A DNA stretch of 64,000 bases from Azophilus sp963663395. GTDB taxonomy: Bacteria; Pseudomonadota; Gammaproteobacteria; Pseudomonadales; Azotimanducaceae. Positions 54,973-63,343 of the stretch are shown here, in pieces. Location: assembly GCA_963663395.1 (NCBI GenBank), contig OY760226.1, positions 3,162,001-3,226,000 on the forward strand, in the 5' to 3' direction. Made by a program: the position numbers and the translations under genes. The notes below the pieces were generated by a model. The model had not been told where the DNA came from and did no database searches. It saw only the letters and a list, made by a program, of their open reading frames with translations. Position 1 is the first letter of the stretch. Each line of letters begins with the position of its first letter.

Positions 54973-55621
54973 TTTCCTCCAGCGGCTTTTTCTCAATGGC
55001 GGGAACGCTGGCGCCGGCCTGCGGATAGCCGGCCACGATGACCATGAAGGGGCGCTCGTCCCGGGGGCGTTCGCATATCTGGTTCAGGAAACGCATCGGG
55101 CTTGGTGTATGGGTGAGGGTCGCCACTCCGGCATGGTGCAGCGAGGCGAGCAGCATCCCGCAGGCAATTCCCACCGACTCTGAGGTGTAATAGTTCTTCA
55201 GGCGTTCACCCGCCTGGTTGTGGCTGAACTTCTGCAGGAATACCACGATCAGGTACGGGGCGATTTCAAGAAACGGCTTGTTCTCGTCCGTCCCCAGCGG
55301 TTCCAGGGCCTTCAGCCATTCCGCCGACGCCCGCCGGGCATAGAACTCCCGTTCCTCGGCTTCCGCGGCGACGCGGATTTCGCGCTTGATGCCGGGATCG
55401 GACACCACCACGAAGTGCCAGGGTTGCATGTTGGCGCCGCTCGGCGCGGAACCAGCCGTGCGCAGGGCATTGTCGATGACATCGCGGGGCACGGTGCGGT
55501 CGGAGAACTCCCGCACCGTTCGGCGCGTGCGCATGGTCCGGTAAAACGAGGCCGACAGGTCGATCATGGCCCTGCGCGGTTTTTCTTCGAATTCGAGGAG
55601 CACTTTGCGAGCCTGGTGCAT
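54956..55621 (-). CDS. Nitroreductase-family flavoprotein
   Basis: 221 residues. FMN-binding pattern: TRRTVREFSDRTVPRDVIDNAL near the start, GSAPSGANMQPWHFVVVSD, and SVGIACGMLLASLHHAGVATL with FMVIVAGYP at the end. It uses NAD(P)H to reduce nitro groups, quinones or enones, or could be an iodotyrosine-deiodinase-like member (EKPRRAMID-type N-terminus); the substrate is open. It lies 134 bp downstream of the selenoprotein gene on the same strand. Confidence 0.9.
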   Translation of the reverse strand: MHQARKVLLEFEEKPRRAMIDLSASFYRTMRTRRTVREFSDRTVPRDVIDNALRTAGSAPSGANMQPWHFVVVSDPGIKREIRVAAEAEEREFYARRASAEWLKALEPLGTDENKPFLEIAPYLIVVFLQKFSHNQAGERLKNYYTSESVGIACGMLLASLHHAGVATLTHTPSPMRFLNQICERPRDERPFMVIVAGYPQAGASVPAIEKKPLEEITSYR

Positions 55622-55755
55622 GGGGAATCATCCGTTGATTCTGCGTCCAACGGTAGTTTTCCCACTTCGGGGCCGGCGCCGTCAAGACAACGCTCCCCGA
55701 GCCGAATCCGGATGCCCGTCGCGAGAACGCCCGATTGGCGCCGCGCGGTTGCGCT

Positions 55756-56229
55756 CTATCCGCGCCGGCTGGCGATGAACCGCAGCAGGGTCAATGTCTC
55801 TTCCGGGTCCATCCGGCCGATGGGCAGGTTGCTGTACATCGAGCCCATGACCCGGCCCTCGCCGCTCAGCCAGAACTCGCTCGGCTGGATGAAGTCGCGC
55901 CGTGGCTCCCACCAGGCGCCGATGGCATCGGCGTCCTCACGGGTAACCCCGTAGGCCACGGGAAACGACAGGTCTGCCGCCACTTCAGCGGTCTTCTCGC
56001 GGTCGTCCACCGTTGCTGCGTAAAGGGAAGCGCCGAGGGCGGCGAATTCGTCTTTCAAGGCTTCGTAGCCGGCTAACAGTCGGCGGCAGAAGGGTCACCA
56101 ATGGCCCCGGTAAAAGAGGACGATTGCCTGCGGCGTATCGATGTCGTCCGGAAGCGTGACCGTGTTGCCGTCCTCGATTTTCAGCGTGATCTGCGGAAAC
56201 TGGTCTCCGGCTTCGATTTTCTTGCTCAT
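55756..56229 (-). CDS. Peroxiredoxin-like selenoprotein (in-frame TGA read as selenocysteine)
   Basis: 157 residues if the TGA at 56095-56097 is selenocysteine. The reading is FYRGHW, then TGA, then PFCRRLLAGYEALKDEF, which puts Sec45 at the Cys position of the RGxWCPFC active site of thioredoxin-fold AhpC/TSA proteins and leaves a U-x-x-C pair with Cys48. Both sides of the TGA share one frame and continue a normal redoxin fold (LYAATVDDREKTAEV; YSNLPIGRMDPEETL). A stem-loop with G-U in its apical loop lies 3-34 bases after the TGA. The start ATG 56229 has a strong AGGAGG ~10 bp upstream. It would reduce peroxides with thioredoxin-type electrons. A nonsense mutation is the alternative. Confidence 0.82.
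56061..56092 (-). promoter_or_regulatory. Bacterial SECIS-like stem-loop
   Basis: On the coding strand, bases +3 to +34 after the TGA form CTTC/GAAG (4 pairs), a small internal loop, GCCG/CGGC (4 pairs) and a ~12-base apical part containing CTGTTA, with G and U at +18/+19. This matches the placement of bacterial SECIS elements (apical G-U about 16-37 bases past the UGA). Confidence 0.6.
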
Positions 56230-56299
56230 GGACACGCGCCCTCCTGATCCTGGAACGCGGATTCTAACGCGTGCACGGCAAAGCCGCGTGCGGACCCAT

Positions 56300-59200
56300 T
56301 TATTGCCGCAAGCCGAAGAGCTCGGTATTCCCGCCTTTGGCGGTGATGTTCTCGCTGCGCGTGCGCTCCGTGGCGAACCGTAACAGGTAGTGGGGGCCGC
56401 CGGCCTTGGGCCCGGTACCGGACAGGCCCCGGCCACCGAAGGGATGCACGCCCACCACGGCACCGATCATGTTGCGATTGACGTAGACGTTGCCGGTACG
56501 TGTCTTCTCGAACACGTCACGGGCAAAGCCGTCAATGCGGCTGTGGATTCCCAGGGTCAATCCGAAGCCTGTGGCTTCAATTTCCTCGAGCACCTTGTCC
56601 AGGTCCCGGGCGGCGAACCGAACCACGTGCAGTACCGGACCAAACACCTCGCGCTCAAGGCGTCCAATCGAGTCGATCTCGATGACGGTGGGGGGGAAGA
56701 ACGAGCCGGCCCGGCAGGATTCCGTCAATTTGCACTCGGCAATGACCCGGGCGCCTTTCCGCATGGTCGCCACATGCGCGTGGAGCATGCTTCGGGCTTC
56801 GTCATCGATTACCGGCCCGACATCGGTCGCCGGATCCAGCGGATCGCCGATGGTCAGGGTGCGCATGGCTCTGGTCAGCATGGCGATGACGACGTCGGCA
56901 ATCTCCTCCTGCAGATACAGCACCCGCAACGCCGAGCAGCGCTGGCCGGCGCTCTGGAACGCCGAGACGATCACATCGTCGATGACCTGTTCCGGCAGCG
57001 CGGTGGAGTCGACCAGCATGACGTTCTGACCGCCGGTCTCCGCGATCAGGGGCACGATGGGCCCAGCCCGCCCGGCGAGCTGCCGGTTGATGAGGGCGGC
57101 GGTTTCCATGGATCCCGTAAAGGCGACACCGGCGATACGCGGGTCGCCGGTGAGTGGTCCGCCAACCCGGGCGCCGTCACCGGGCAACAGGTGCAGCACG
57201 CTCTCGGGCACGCCCGCCTGGTGCAGCAGGCGTACCGCCTCGGCAGCGACCAGCGGCGTCTGCTCCGCTGGTTTGGCCGCGACGCCATTGCCGGCCGCAA
57301 GCGCGGCGCCGACCTGGCCCATGAATATTGCCAGGGGAAAATTCCACGGGCTGATACAGGCGAAGACACCGCGCCCGTGCAGGCTCAGCTCGTTGCGTTC
57401 TCCGGTGGGCCCGGGCAGATGCATCGGTGCGTCGAATCGCCGGCGCGCCTGCATGGCGTAATAGCGGCAGAAATCGACGGCTTCGCGAACCTCGGCCAGG
57501 GAATCCCGCAGGGTACGCCCGGCCTCCGCACCGATCAGCCCGATCAATCGCTCGCGGTTTGCTTCCAGGAGGTCCGCCGTGCGTTCCAGGATTTCCGCGC
57601 GGTGGTTGCCGCCCCGAGCATCCCAGCGCGGCTGCGCTGCTGCCGCCGAGGCGAGTGCGGTATCGATGTCGCCGCGGGTGGCCTCAATCACCGTACCCAC
57701 GGTGTTTTCCCGGTTGCAGGGGCTGGGAACCGGAATCTCGGCGCCGCTACAGAGTGTGCCGTCGACGATGGGCCCGGCCCGGTAATGCCGGCCGGCGGCA
57801 TCGCGGGCGGAAACCCGCAAACGGTCGAGTTCGTGCGGGTCGTCCAGATCGATGCCGCCCGCGTTGGCCCGCTCTTCGCCAGCGTTGCGGTAAAGATCCG
57901 GGGGCGGGGGGATGTCAGGGTGACGGAGATCGTCCCGGAGGCGAACGGCCGCAATCGTGTCCTGTATCAAATCTTCGACCGGCGCCTGGGCGTCAAGGAA
58001 GCGGTTGACGAAGGAACTGTTGGCGCCGTTTTCGAGCAGGCGACGCACCAGATAGGGTAGCAGGTCGCGGTGCGAACCCACGGGTGCGTATACTCGCAGT
58101 GGCAGCGTTGCATCCCGATTGAGCTCGGCATAAAGCAGTTGTCCCATGCCGTGCAGGCGTTGAAACTCGAATCTGTTGTTTTCCGGACTGGAGTTGCCGC
58201 GGGGCGTCCCGGGGCGCTGTTCGGGACCGCCGCCGGCTGCCGCGGAACGCGGGGCTATCGTGTTGCCTCCGGACGCCGCGGGTCGAGCCAGTTCCATCAC
58301 CAGGCTGACCGTTTGTGCATTGTGGCTCGCAAACTGCGGAAAGACGGCATCGGGAGCACCCAGTAACCGGGCTGCGCACACCTCGTAGCAGAGATCGGTG
58401 TGTGCCTTTCGTGTAAACACCGGGTAGTCGGCAAGCCCCTGTTCCTGGGCATGCTTGATTTCGGTATCCCAGTAGGCCCCTTTCACCAGGCGTACCATCA
58501 GGCGTCGACCTGTCGCCCGGGCCAGGGCGATCAGCCAGTCGGCAACCAGGGGCGCGCGCTTCTGGTAGGCCTGCAACACGAAGCCGAGGCCGTTCCAGCC
58601 TGCCAGGTCCGGATCGCGCGCCAGTGCTTCAAAAAGATCCAGCGTCGGTTCCAGCCGCGCGGCTTCTTCGGCATCGATGCTGAAGCCCAGTCGGTGCTGC
58701 CTGGCCTGCACCGCCAGGTCCCTGGTCAACGGGAGCAGTTCCGTTTCCAGTCTCTGTCGCTGGGCGTATTCGAAGCGCGGGTGCAGCGCGGAGAGCTTGA
58801 CGGAAATACCGTCGTTGGCGCTGGGATTTTCACCGGACTGAGCACTTCCGATCGCGTCGATGGCGTGTGAGTAGGCCTTGAAGTAGCGTGCGGCATCCGT
58901 AAAGGTCCGGGCGCCTTCGCCCAGCATGTCGAAGGAGAATCGCGTACCCGGTTCCTCCAGTGCCCGGCCACGGCGCATGGCCTCGTCGATGGAGCGGCCG
59001 AGCACGTACTGTCCGCCGAGAATTCGCATCGCCTGCAGCACCGCCCTTCGCACTACGGGCTCGCCGAGACGCCCCACCAGGCGCCGCACCCAGTCCATTG
59101 TGTCGTTCAGCGCATCGCTCTCCAGCGTCACCAGCCGCCCGGTGAGCATCAGCCCCCAGACCGAAGCGTTTACGAACGGAGAGGCCGACTTGCCGAGATG

Positions 59201-59545
59201 CGAGTCCCAGTCTCCGGCACGGATTTTCTCGGCAATCAGCGCGTCCGCCGTCGCGTCATCCGGAACGCGCAGCAGCGCCTCCGCCAGGCACATGAGAGCA
59301 ACGCCTTCGCGATTGGAAAGTCCGAATTCCTGCAGGAAGGCATCCAGGGTACCGGCCCGATGGCCGGCTTGCCGGCATCTGCCCACCAGTTCCCTCGCCC
59401 GGTCCACCGCGGTTTCGCGATCCGGTTTTGCGATTTTGCGGTCGGATGTCTCAAGTAGTTCGCGCACGCAGCAGGGTTCGTCTGCGTGGCTGCAGGCGCG
59501 AATCGCATCGCGCAGATCGGCGAGTGCGGGAGTGGAGTCCGTCAT
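56300..59545 (-). CDS. putA: Bifunctional proline dehydrogenase / glutamate-semialdehyde dehydrogenase
   Basis: 1081 residues. Residues ~80-510 are the FAD proline-dehydrogenase barrel (VRLVKGAYWDTEIK, RFEFQRLHGMGQLLYAEL, YAPVGSHRDLLPYLVRRLLENGANSSF). Residues ~550-1060 are the NAD aldehyde dehydrogenase: PWNFPLAIF, IAETGGQNVML and catalytic Cys870 in SAGQRCSALR. It oxidises proline to glutamate and feeds electrons to quinone. It is shorter than E. coli PutA: no ribbon-helix-helix DNA-binding domain at the N-terminus, so it should not autoregulate. An insert of ~37 Gly/Pro/Ala-rich residues (~415-453) splits the usual VMELA...FEFQRLHG junction. Confidence 0.95.
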   Translation of the reverse strand: MTDSTPALADLRDAIRACSHADEPCCVRELLETSDRKIAKPDRETAVDRARELVGRCRQAGHRAGTLDAFLQEFGLSNREGVALMCLAEALLRVPDDATADALIAEKIRAGDWDSHLGKSASPFVNASVWGLMLTGRLVTLESDALNDTMDWVRRLVGRLGEPVVRRAVLQAMRILGGQYVLGRSIDEAMRRGRALEEPGTRFSFDMLGEGARTFTDAARYFKAYSHAIDAIGSAQSGENPSANDGISVKLSALHPRFEYAQRQRLETELLPLTRDLAVQARQHRLGFSIDAEEAARLEPTLDLFEALARDPDLAGWNGLGFVLQAYQKRAPLVADWLIALARATGRRLMVRLVKGAYWDTEIKHAQEQGLADYPVFTRKAHTDLCYEVCAARLLGAPDAVFPQFASHNAQTVSLVMELARPAASGGNTIAPRSAAAGGGPEQRPGTPRGNSSPENNRFEFQRLHGMGQLLYAELNRDATLPLRVYAPVGSHRDLLPYLVRRLLENGANSSFVNRFLDAQAPVEDLIQDTIAAVRLRDDLRHPDIPPPPDLYRNAGEERANAGGIDLDDPHELDRLRVSARDAAGRHYRAGPIVDGTLCSGAEIPVPSPCNRENTVGTVIEATRGDIDTALASAAAAQPRWDARGGNHRAEILERTADLLEANRERLIGLIGAEAGRTLRDSLAEVREAVDFCRYYAMQARRRFDAPMHLPGPTGERNELSLHGRGVFACISPWNFPLAIFMGQVGAALAAGNGVAAKPAEQTPLVAAEAVRLLHQAGVPESVLHLLPGDGARVGGPLTGDPRIAGVAFTGSMETAALINRQLAGRAGPIVPLIAETGGQNVMLVDSTALPEQVIDDVIVSAFQSAGQRCSALRVLYLQEEIADVVIAMLTRAMRTLTIGDPLDPATDVGPVIDDEARSMLHAHVATMRKGARVIAECKLTESCRAGSFFPPTVIEIDSIGRLEREVFGPVLHVVRFAARDLDKVLEEIEATGFGLTLGIHSRIDGFARDVFEKTRTGNVYVNRNMIGAVVGVHPFGGRGLSGTGPKAGGPHYLLRFATERTRSENITAKGGNTELFGLRQ

Positions 59546-59620
59546 GCGACCAACAGTATCCGCATCACAGGTCGTTCATCGACCTCCGATTATGGGACAG
59601 GCAACCGGGGAAATCAGGCA

Positions 59621-59643
59621 CTGCCGGGATGATGTCCCGGCAG
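59621..59643. terminator. Inverted repeat between the unknown gene and putA
   Basis: Perfect 9-bp stem CTGCCGGGA / TCCCGGCAG (59621-59629 and 59635-59643) with loop TGATG, lying between the end of the leftward unknown gene (59721) and the putA start. No U-tract follows, so it could be a weak terminator or an operator near the putA promoter. Confidence 0.4.
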
Positions 59644-59720
59644 GGGAAGGGGGCTTTCCGCAAGTGCGAGCACGCCTCAATCGACAGGGATGATCGGCGA
59701 CGGGGAGCACTGGCGCAGGG

Positions 59721-61520
59721 TCAGCCGAAATCCGGTTTGCCGGACAGTTGTGAAACGACCGGCTGAAGTTCCTCGCCGGATAAGTTGAGTGCCTGACCGA
59801 TCAGGGGCGAAACCCGTGTTCTGGCCTGCTCCGTGATGAAAGGGCCGGGATCGCTGGCGTAGATGTACAGGATGGGCGTTTGCCTGGCGGCGCTGGCGAA
59901 CTCGTACTCCTGGGAGGAGACGTAAGCAGTCGATTTGTCGTCCGCAACCGCATCGAAGAGCCTGCTGCAAAAACCTGCAACACCGGGTTCGAGTATCCGC
60001 TCTTGCGGTATCACCGGAAAGAGGCCCGCGAGCGGCGCGTCTCCGGAGCGCAGTTCGCGTTTTGGAAACGTTGCGGGCTTGAGAACTCCAACCGCAGTTT
60101 GTTCCAGAACGTCCATGGAGTGCAGAGCCAGTTCGGCACGCCTTTGCTTCTCGGTACCGTCCGCGGCGAACCGTTCCTTTGCAACCCGTACCAGTTCGCG
60201 CTGGTTCTGATGAAGCTGTGTGCGCTGGTCCGCGACCTGCTTGTTCAGAAGCCTCTGCCGTGCGTATTGCCGCAGTATGAGCTGCCTTTCCGCGAGCAGA
60301 CGGCGGAAATCGATGCATTCGCTCTCCTGCCCGAAGCGGAGCTTGTCAAGGATGTCCCGGATTTCGACGGTGGCAGCCGCGACGTGACGCGCCTTGTCTC
60401 CGGTCTCGTGACCGCTGAAAATTCTGCCGCCGTTCTCTTCGATCAGCGCATCGAACGCGGACGACGTGACAGTGCCGCCGCTTGCCGCGGTATCGAGCCC
60501 TGAAAGCGCCGTTGCCGTGGCTACAGCATCGGTTTCCGTGCTGTCCGCGGACCGCTCCAATGTTGGTGTGGTGTTGGCCGAACCCGGTAGTGCGAGGTTC
60601 GTCTGAGCTTCGAATCGCTTGCCGTCGAGAAATCGTTTGCGCGTCTCATTGAAAACCCTTTGCGTGCAGACGGCATCACGGCCGTCTTCATGACTCCGCT
60701 TGAGTCCTGCGAGACGCCTGGCGATGACGTCCGGGTTCCATTGCGACTGATATGCCGCGGAGTGCACCGTCAGCCGCCCCCGGTCGGACGGGGCGCCTTC
60801 GGCGAGAACTCTGTCGTGTTCGCGCAAGGTTCCCACCAGGAGCCCGGGTTTGGACTGATTGATGTTACCCGGGCACCAGCCGATGATGACGTGCCCGTCG
60901 GGAAAACCGTTCAGCAGGGCCTGAAGTTGCTGGACCTGAGGTCCCGTCACCGCACCGCAATCCAGCGGATACGCCATGGGGCCCAGGTGCAGCGAAATGT
61001 CCCCGGGGCCCGTGCCGCTGACGGTGAGGCCGCGGGCTGCGGCAGACTCGAGCATTGGGACCAGCCCGGCATGCTGTTCCGCAAGCTCGCCAAGTCGGTG
61101 ACGAGCCGCCTCGGTGAACTCCCTCTTCCTGGTTGCCGGAGCCTCCTGGTAGCTGCCGGCGACTTCACGCTGAACCTGCGCCAGTACATCCTTCTCCATG
61201 GCCGTCCTCGACATCGGCGGCTGTGCGGCAGACGGTTGCCTGTCAGGCGCAAGCCTTTGCCGGGTTTGCGCTTTTTTCGACGCTTTCTTTCGCAGTGGCG
61301 TGGGTTCACCGGTTTCATCCTTCGCGGGGTGCGGGCGATCGGGGTTCGCGTCGCGAAGAGGCCCAAGCTGGCGGACCGGAGAAAGGTATCGCGAGGGGTC
61401 TGAGCCGACCTTTGCGTCCTTGCCGTTCGGATTGGCTGCCGCCTGAGCGGTCGCTGGGCTGTCGGGCGCTTGCTTTTCGCCGGGCTTGGTGAAGATCGGG
61501 GCAACGGTTGAGGGGTCCAT
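59721..61520 (-). CDS. Large hydrophilic protein of unknown function
   Basis: 599 residues from ATG 61520 (603 from GTG 61532). I recognise no family. The first ~110 residues are Pro/Ala/Lys/Asp-rich and probably disordered (KKASKKAQTRQR). The rest is predicted mainly helical and charged, with a more compact block around GLTVSGTGPGDISLHLGPM and GFPDGHVIIGWCPGNINQSKPG (~165-235) and helices near 410-460 (RLLNKQVADQRTQLHQNQ). No signal peptide or membrane helix. Large size, disordered N-terminus and isolation between unrelated genes would fit a secreted effector or a toxin-like protein, but that is conjecture. Confidence 0.7.
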   Translation of the reverse strand: MDPSTVAPIFTKPGEKQAPDSPATAQAAANPNGKDAKVGSDPSRYLSPVRQLGPLRDANPDRPHPAKDETGEPTPLRKKASKKAQTRQRLAPDRQPSAAQPPMSRTAMEKDVLAQVQREVAGSYQEAPATRKREFTEAARHRLGELAEQHAGLVPMLESAAARGLTVSGTGPGDISLHLGPMAYPLDCGAVTGPQVQQLQALLNGFPDGHVIIGWCPGNINQSKPGLLVGTLREHDRVLAEGAPSDRGRLTVHSAAYQSQWNPDVIARRLAGLKRSHEDGRDAVCTQRVFNETRKRFLDGKRFEAQTNLALPGSANTTPTLERSADSTETDAVATATALSGLDTAASGGTVTSSAFDALIEENGGRIFSGHETGDKARHVAAATVEIRDILDKLRFGQESECIDFRRLLAERQLILRQYARQRLLNKQVADQRTQLHQNQRELVRVAKERFAADGTEKQRRAELALHSMDVLEQTAVGVLKPATFPKRELRSGDAPLAGLFPVIPQERILEPGVAGFCSRLFDAVADDKSTAYVSSQEYEFASAARQTPILYIYASDPGPFITEQARTRVSPLIGQALNLSGEELQPVVSQLSGKPDFG

Positions 61521-61654
61521 GTCTTGGGTCACCAGTGTCAGTCAATGCGGGCGTTTGGATGACCAGCCAGGATTGAATTTCCCGGTCAGGCCAGATCGTT
61601 TGCCGGCCTGCCGGGGGGGTTGCCCGGTCATCCGGCTGTGGGGACTTGGGATGA

Positions 61655-63343
61655 TCATGGAATGTCTGGTGACTGCTTCAGATTCACGTCGTATGCATGC
61701 GTCGCGCGGCCCTGGCTGACAAACCCGTCGACCAGGTCCTGTCGCACCGCTTGCGGGTCGCGTTCTGCGGCAGCGCCATAACCCCCACCGCCCCCGGTGC
61801 GGCTGGTGATGGCCGTGCCCGCCGCGAGCGGCATGGAATTCACCTTCAGGCAATGGACGGGTTCGCGCCCCGGTTCCTCGATCACGACTTCGGGAGCGCT
61901 TCCCGAATTCCCGCCGAACAGTCCCCAGGCACTGGTGACCGAGCGTTCGAACCAGAGGCTCAGGCTGGCGGCCGCCTGCAGCCGGTAGCGCCGGCAGGTT
62001 CCGTTTCCGCCCCGGTACCTGCCGGCGCCGCCGGAATCCCTGCGTATGCCGTAGGATTCGATGAGAACCGGGTATTTGTTTTCGAAGATCTCCACGGGCA
62101 GATCCTTGAAGTTGCCGTTCACGTTGTTGATCAGCGAATCAGCCCCATCGCCGCCCGCGAAGGCGCCCCAGCCTCCCGTTGTCGGTTCCACCATCAGGTA
62201 GCGCTGGCCGCCCCGGCGCGGATCATCCCCGGCAATGGTGACAACCATCGAATCGCCGTAGTGTGCGCCGGCAGCCTTGTTCGGCATCACGGGGGCAAGC
62301 GCCTTGACCACCAGGTCGATCAGCAGGCCAAGCGAGGAGAAATACCATGCGCACGGAGCGGGCTCGCGGGCGTTGAACATCGTGTGTTCCGGGGCGCGGA
62401 CGTCGAGCGTCCGGAACGAGCCTCCGTTTACCGGATCGTCGGAGCAGACCAGCAGCTTGAACGCCACCCGCGCGGCGGCGATAGTCTGGGTGAAACCGCA
62501 GTTCACGGGGCCGCGGGTCTGCGTGCCCGAGCCTTCGAGGTCGATCGTGATGGATTCGTCGTTGACGATTGCCGTGACCTTTACCGGCACGGGGCCGCTG
62601 TCGAGACCGTCGTTGTCGAGCCAGCCCTCGGCCTGGTAGCGGCCGTTCGTGATGGCCCGGACCGCCCGGCGCTCGCGTTGTCCGGTCTGTTCGAAGATGG
62701 CGTCCCTGGCGGCCATCACCAATTCCTTGCCGAACCGCTCGAACAGCGCACGCAGCCGTTGCTCCCCGGTCCTGCCGGCGGCGATCTGGGCGTTGAGATC
62801 GCCGATCAGTCCGTCGCCGAAGCGGCTGTTGCGGCGCAGGACGTCAATGACGTCCTCTCGCGGCCTGCCGTTGTCGTAGAGTTTCGTGGGCCCCCAGCGC
62901 ATGCCTTCCTGGTAGATTTCCACAGAGTCCACCGGGGCGCCGGGATCCTTGGCGCCGACATCCAGCCAGTGCGCCCGGGAGGCGGCGAAGCCGATGCGTT
63001 CCCCGCGACGGAATATCGGCATGATCACGGTGGAATCGTTCAGGTGGGTGCCCGTCATGTAGGAGTCGTTCATGTAGAAGACATCGCCGTCACAGAAGTA
63101 CTCCCAGCCGTGCCGGTCGGCGATAAGCTGTACGCAGACTTCGAGGTTGCCCAGGAACAGCGGCAGGCCGGGGGATTGACCCAGGACGTTTGCCTGCGCG
63201 TCGAGCAGTGCCACGGAGCAATCCTTCCCCTCGTAGATGATCGGCGTGAACGCGCTACGAATCAGGGCTGCGTTCATGTCATCCGCAATGGCGTTGAACG
63301 CGTTGCGAATGATCTCGGTGGTTATGGGGTCAACGGTTTTCAT
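61655..63343 (-). CDS. Hydantoinase B / oxoprolinase-family subunit
   Basis: About 562 residues from ATG 63343. The HyuB pattern is clear: TTEIIRNAFNAIADDMNAALIRSAFTP, GDVFYMNDSYMTGTHLNDSTV, GPVNCGFTQTIAAARVAFK, GGWGAFAGGDGADSLINNVN and YGIRRDSGGAGRYRGGNGT. With HyuA it forms an ATP-dependent N-methylhydantoinase, 5-oxoprolinase or acetone-carboxylase-like enzyme. The start overlaps the end of the hyuA-like gene by 14 bp, so they are translationally coupled. Confidence 0.92.
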   Translation of the reverse strand: MKTVDPITTEIIRNAFNAIADDMNAALIRSAFTPIIYEGKDCSVALLDAQANVLGQSPGLPLFLGNLEVCVQLIADRHGWEYFCDGDVFYMNDSYMTGTHLNDSTVIMPIFRRGERIGFAASRAHWLDVGAKDPGAPVDSVEIYQEGMRWGPTKLYDNGRPREDVIDVLRRNSRFGDGLIGDLNAQIAAGRTGEQRLRALFERFGKELVMAARDAIFEQTGQRERRAVRAITNGRYQAEGWLDNDGLDSGPVPVKVTAIVNDESITIDLEGSGTQTRGPVNCGFTQTIAAARVAFKLLVCSDDPVNGGSFRTLDVRAPEHTMFNAREPAPCAWYFSSLGLLIDLVVKALAPVMPNKAAGAHYGDSMVVTIAGDDPRRGGQRYLMVEPTTGGWGAFAGGDGADSLINNVNGNFKDLPVEIFENKYPVLIESYGIRRDSGGAGRYRGGNGTCRRYRLQAAASLSLWFERSVTSAWGLFGGNSGSAPEVVIEEPGREPVHCLKVNSMPLAAGTAITSRTGGGGGYGAAAERDPQAVRQDLVDGFVSQGRATHAYDVNLKQSPDIP

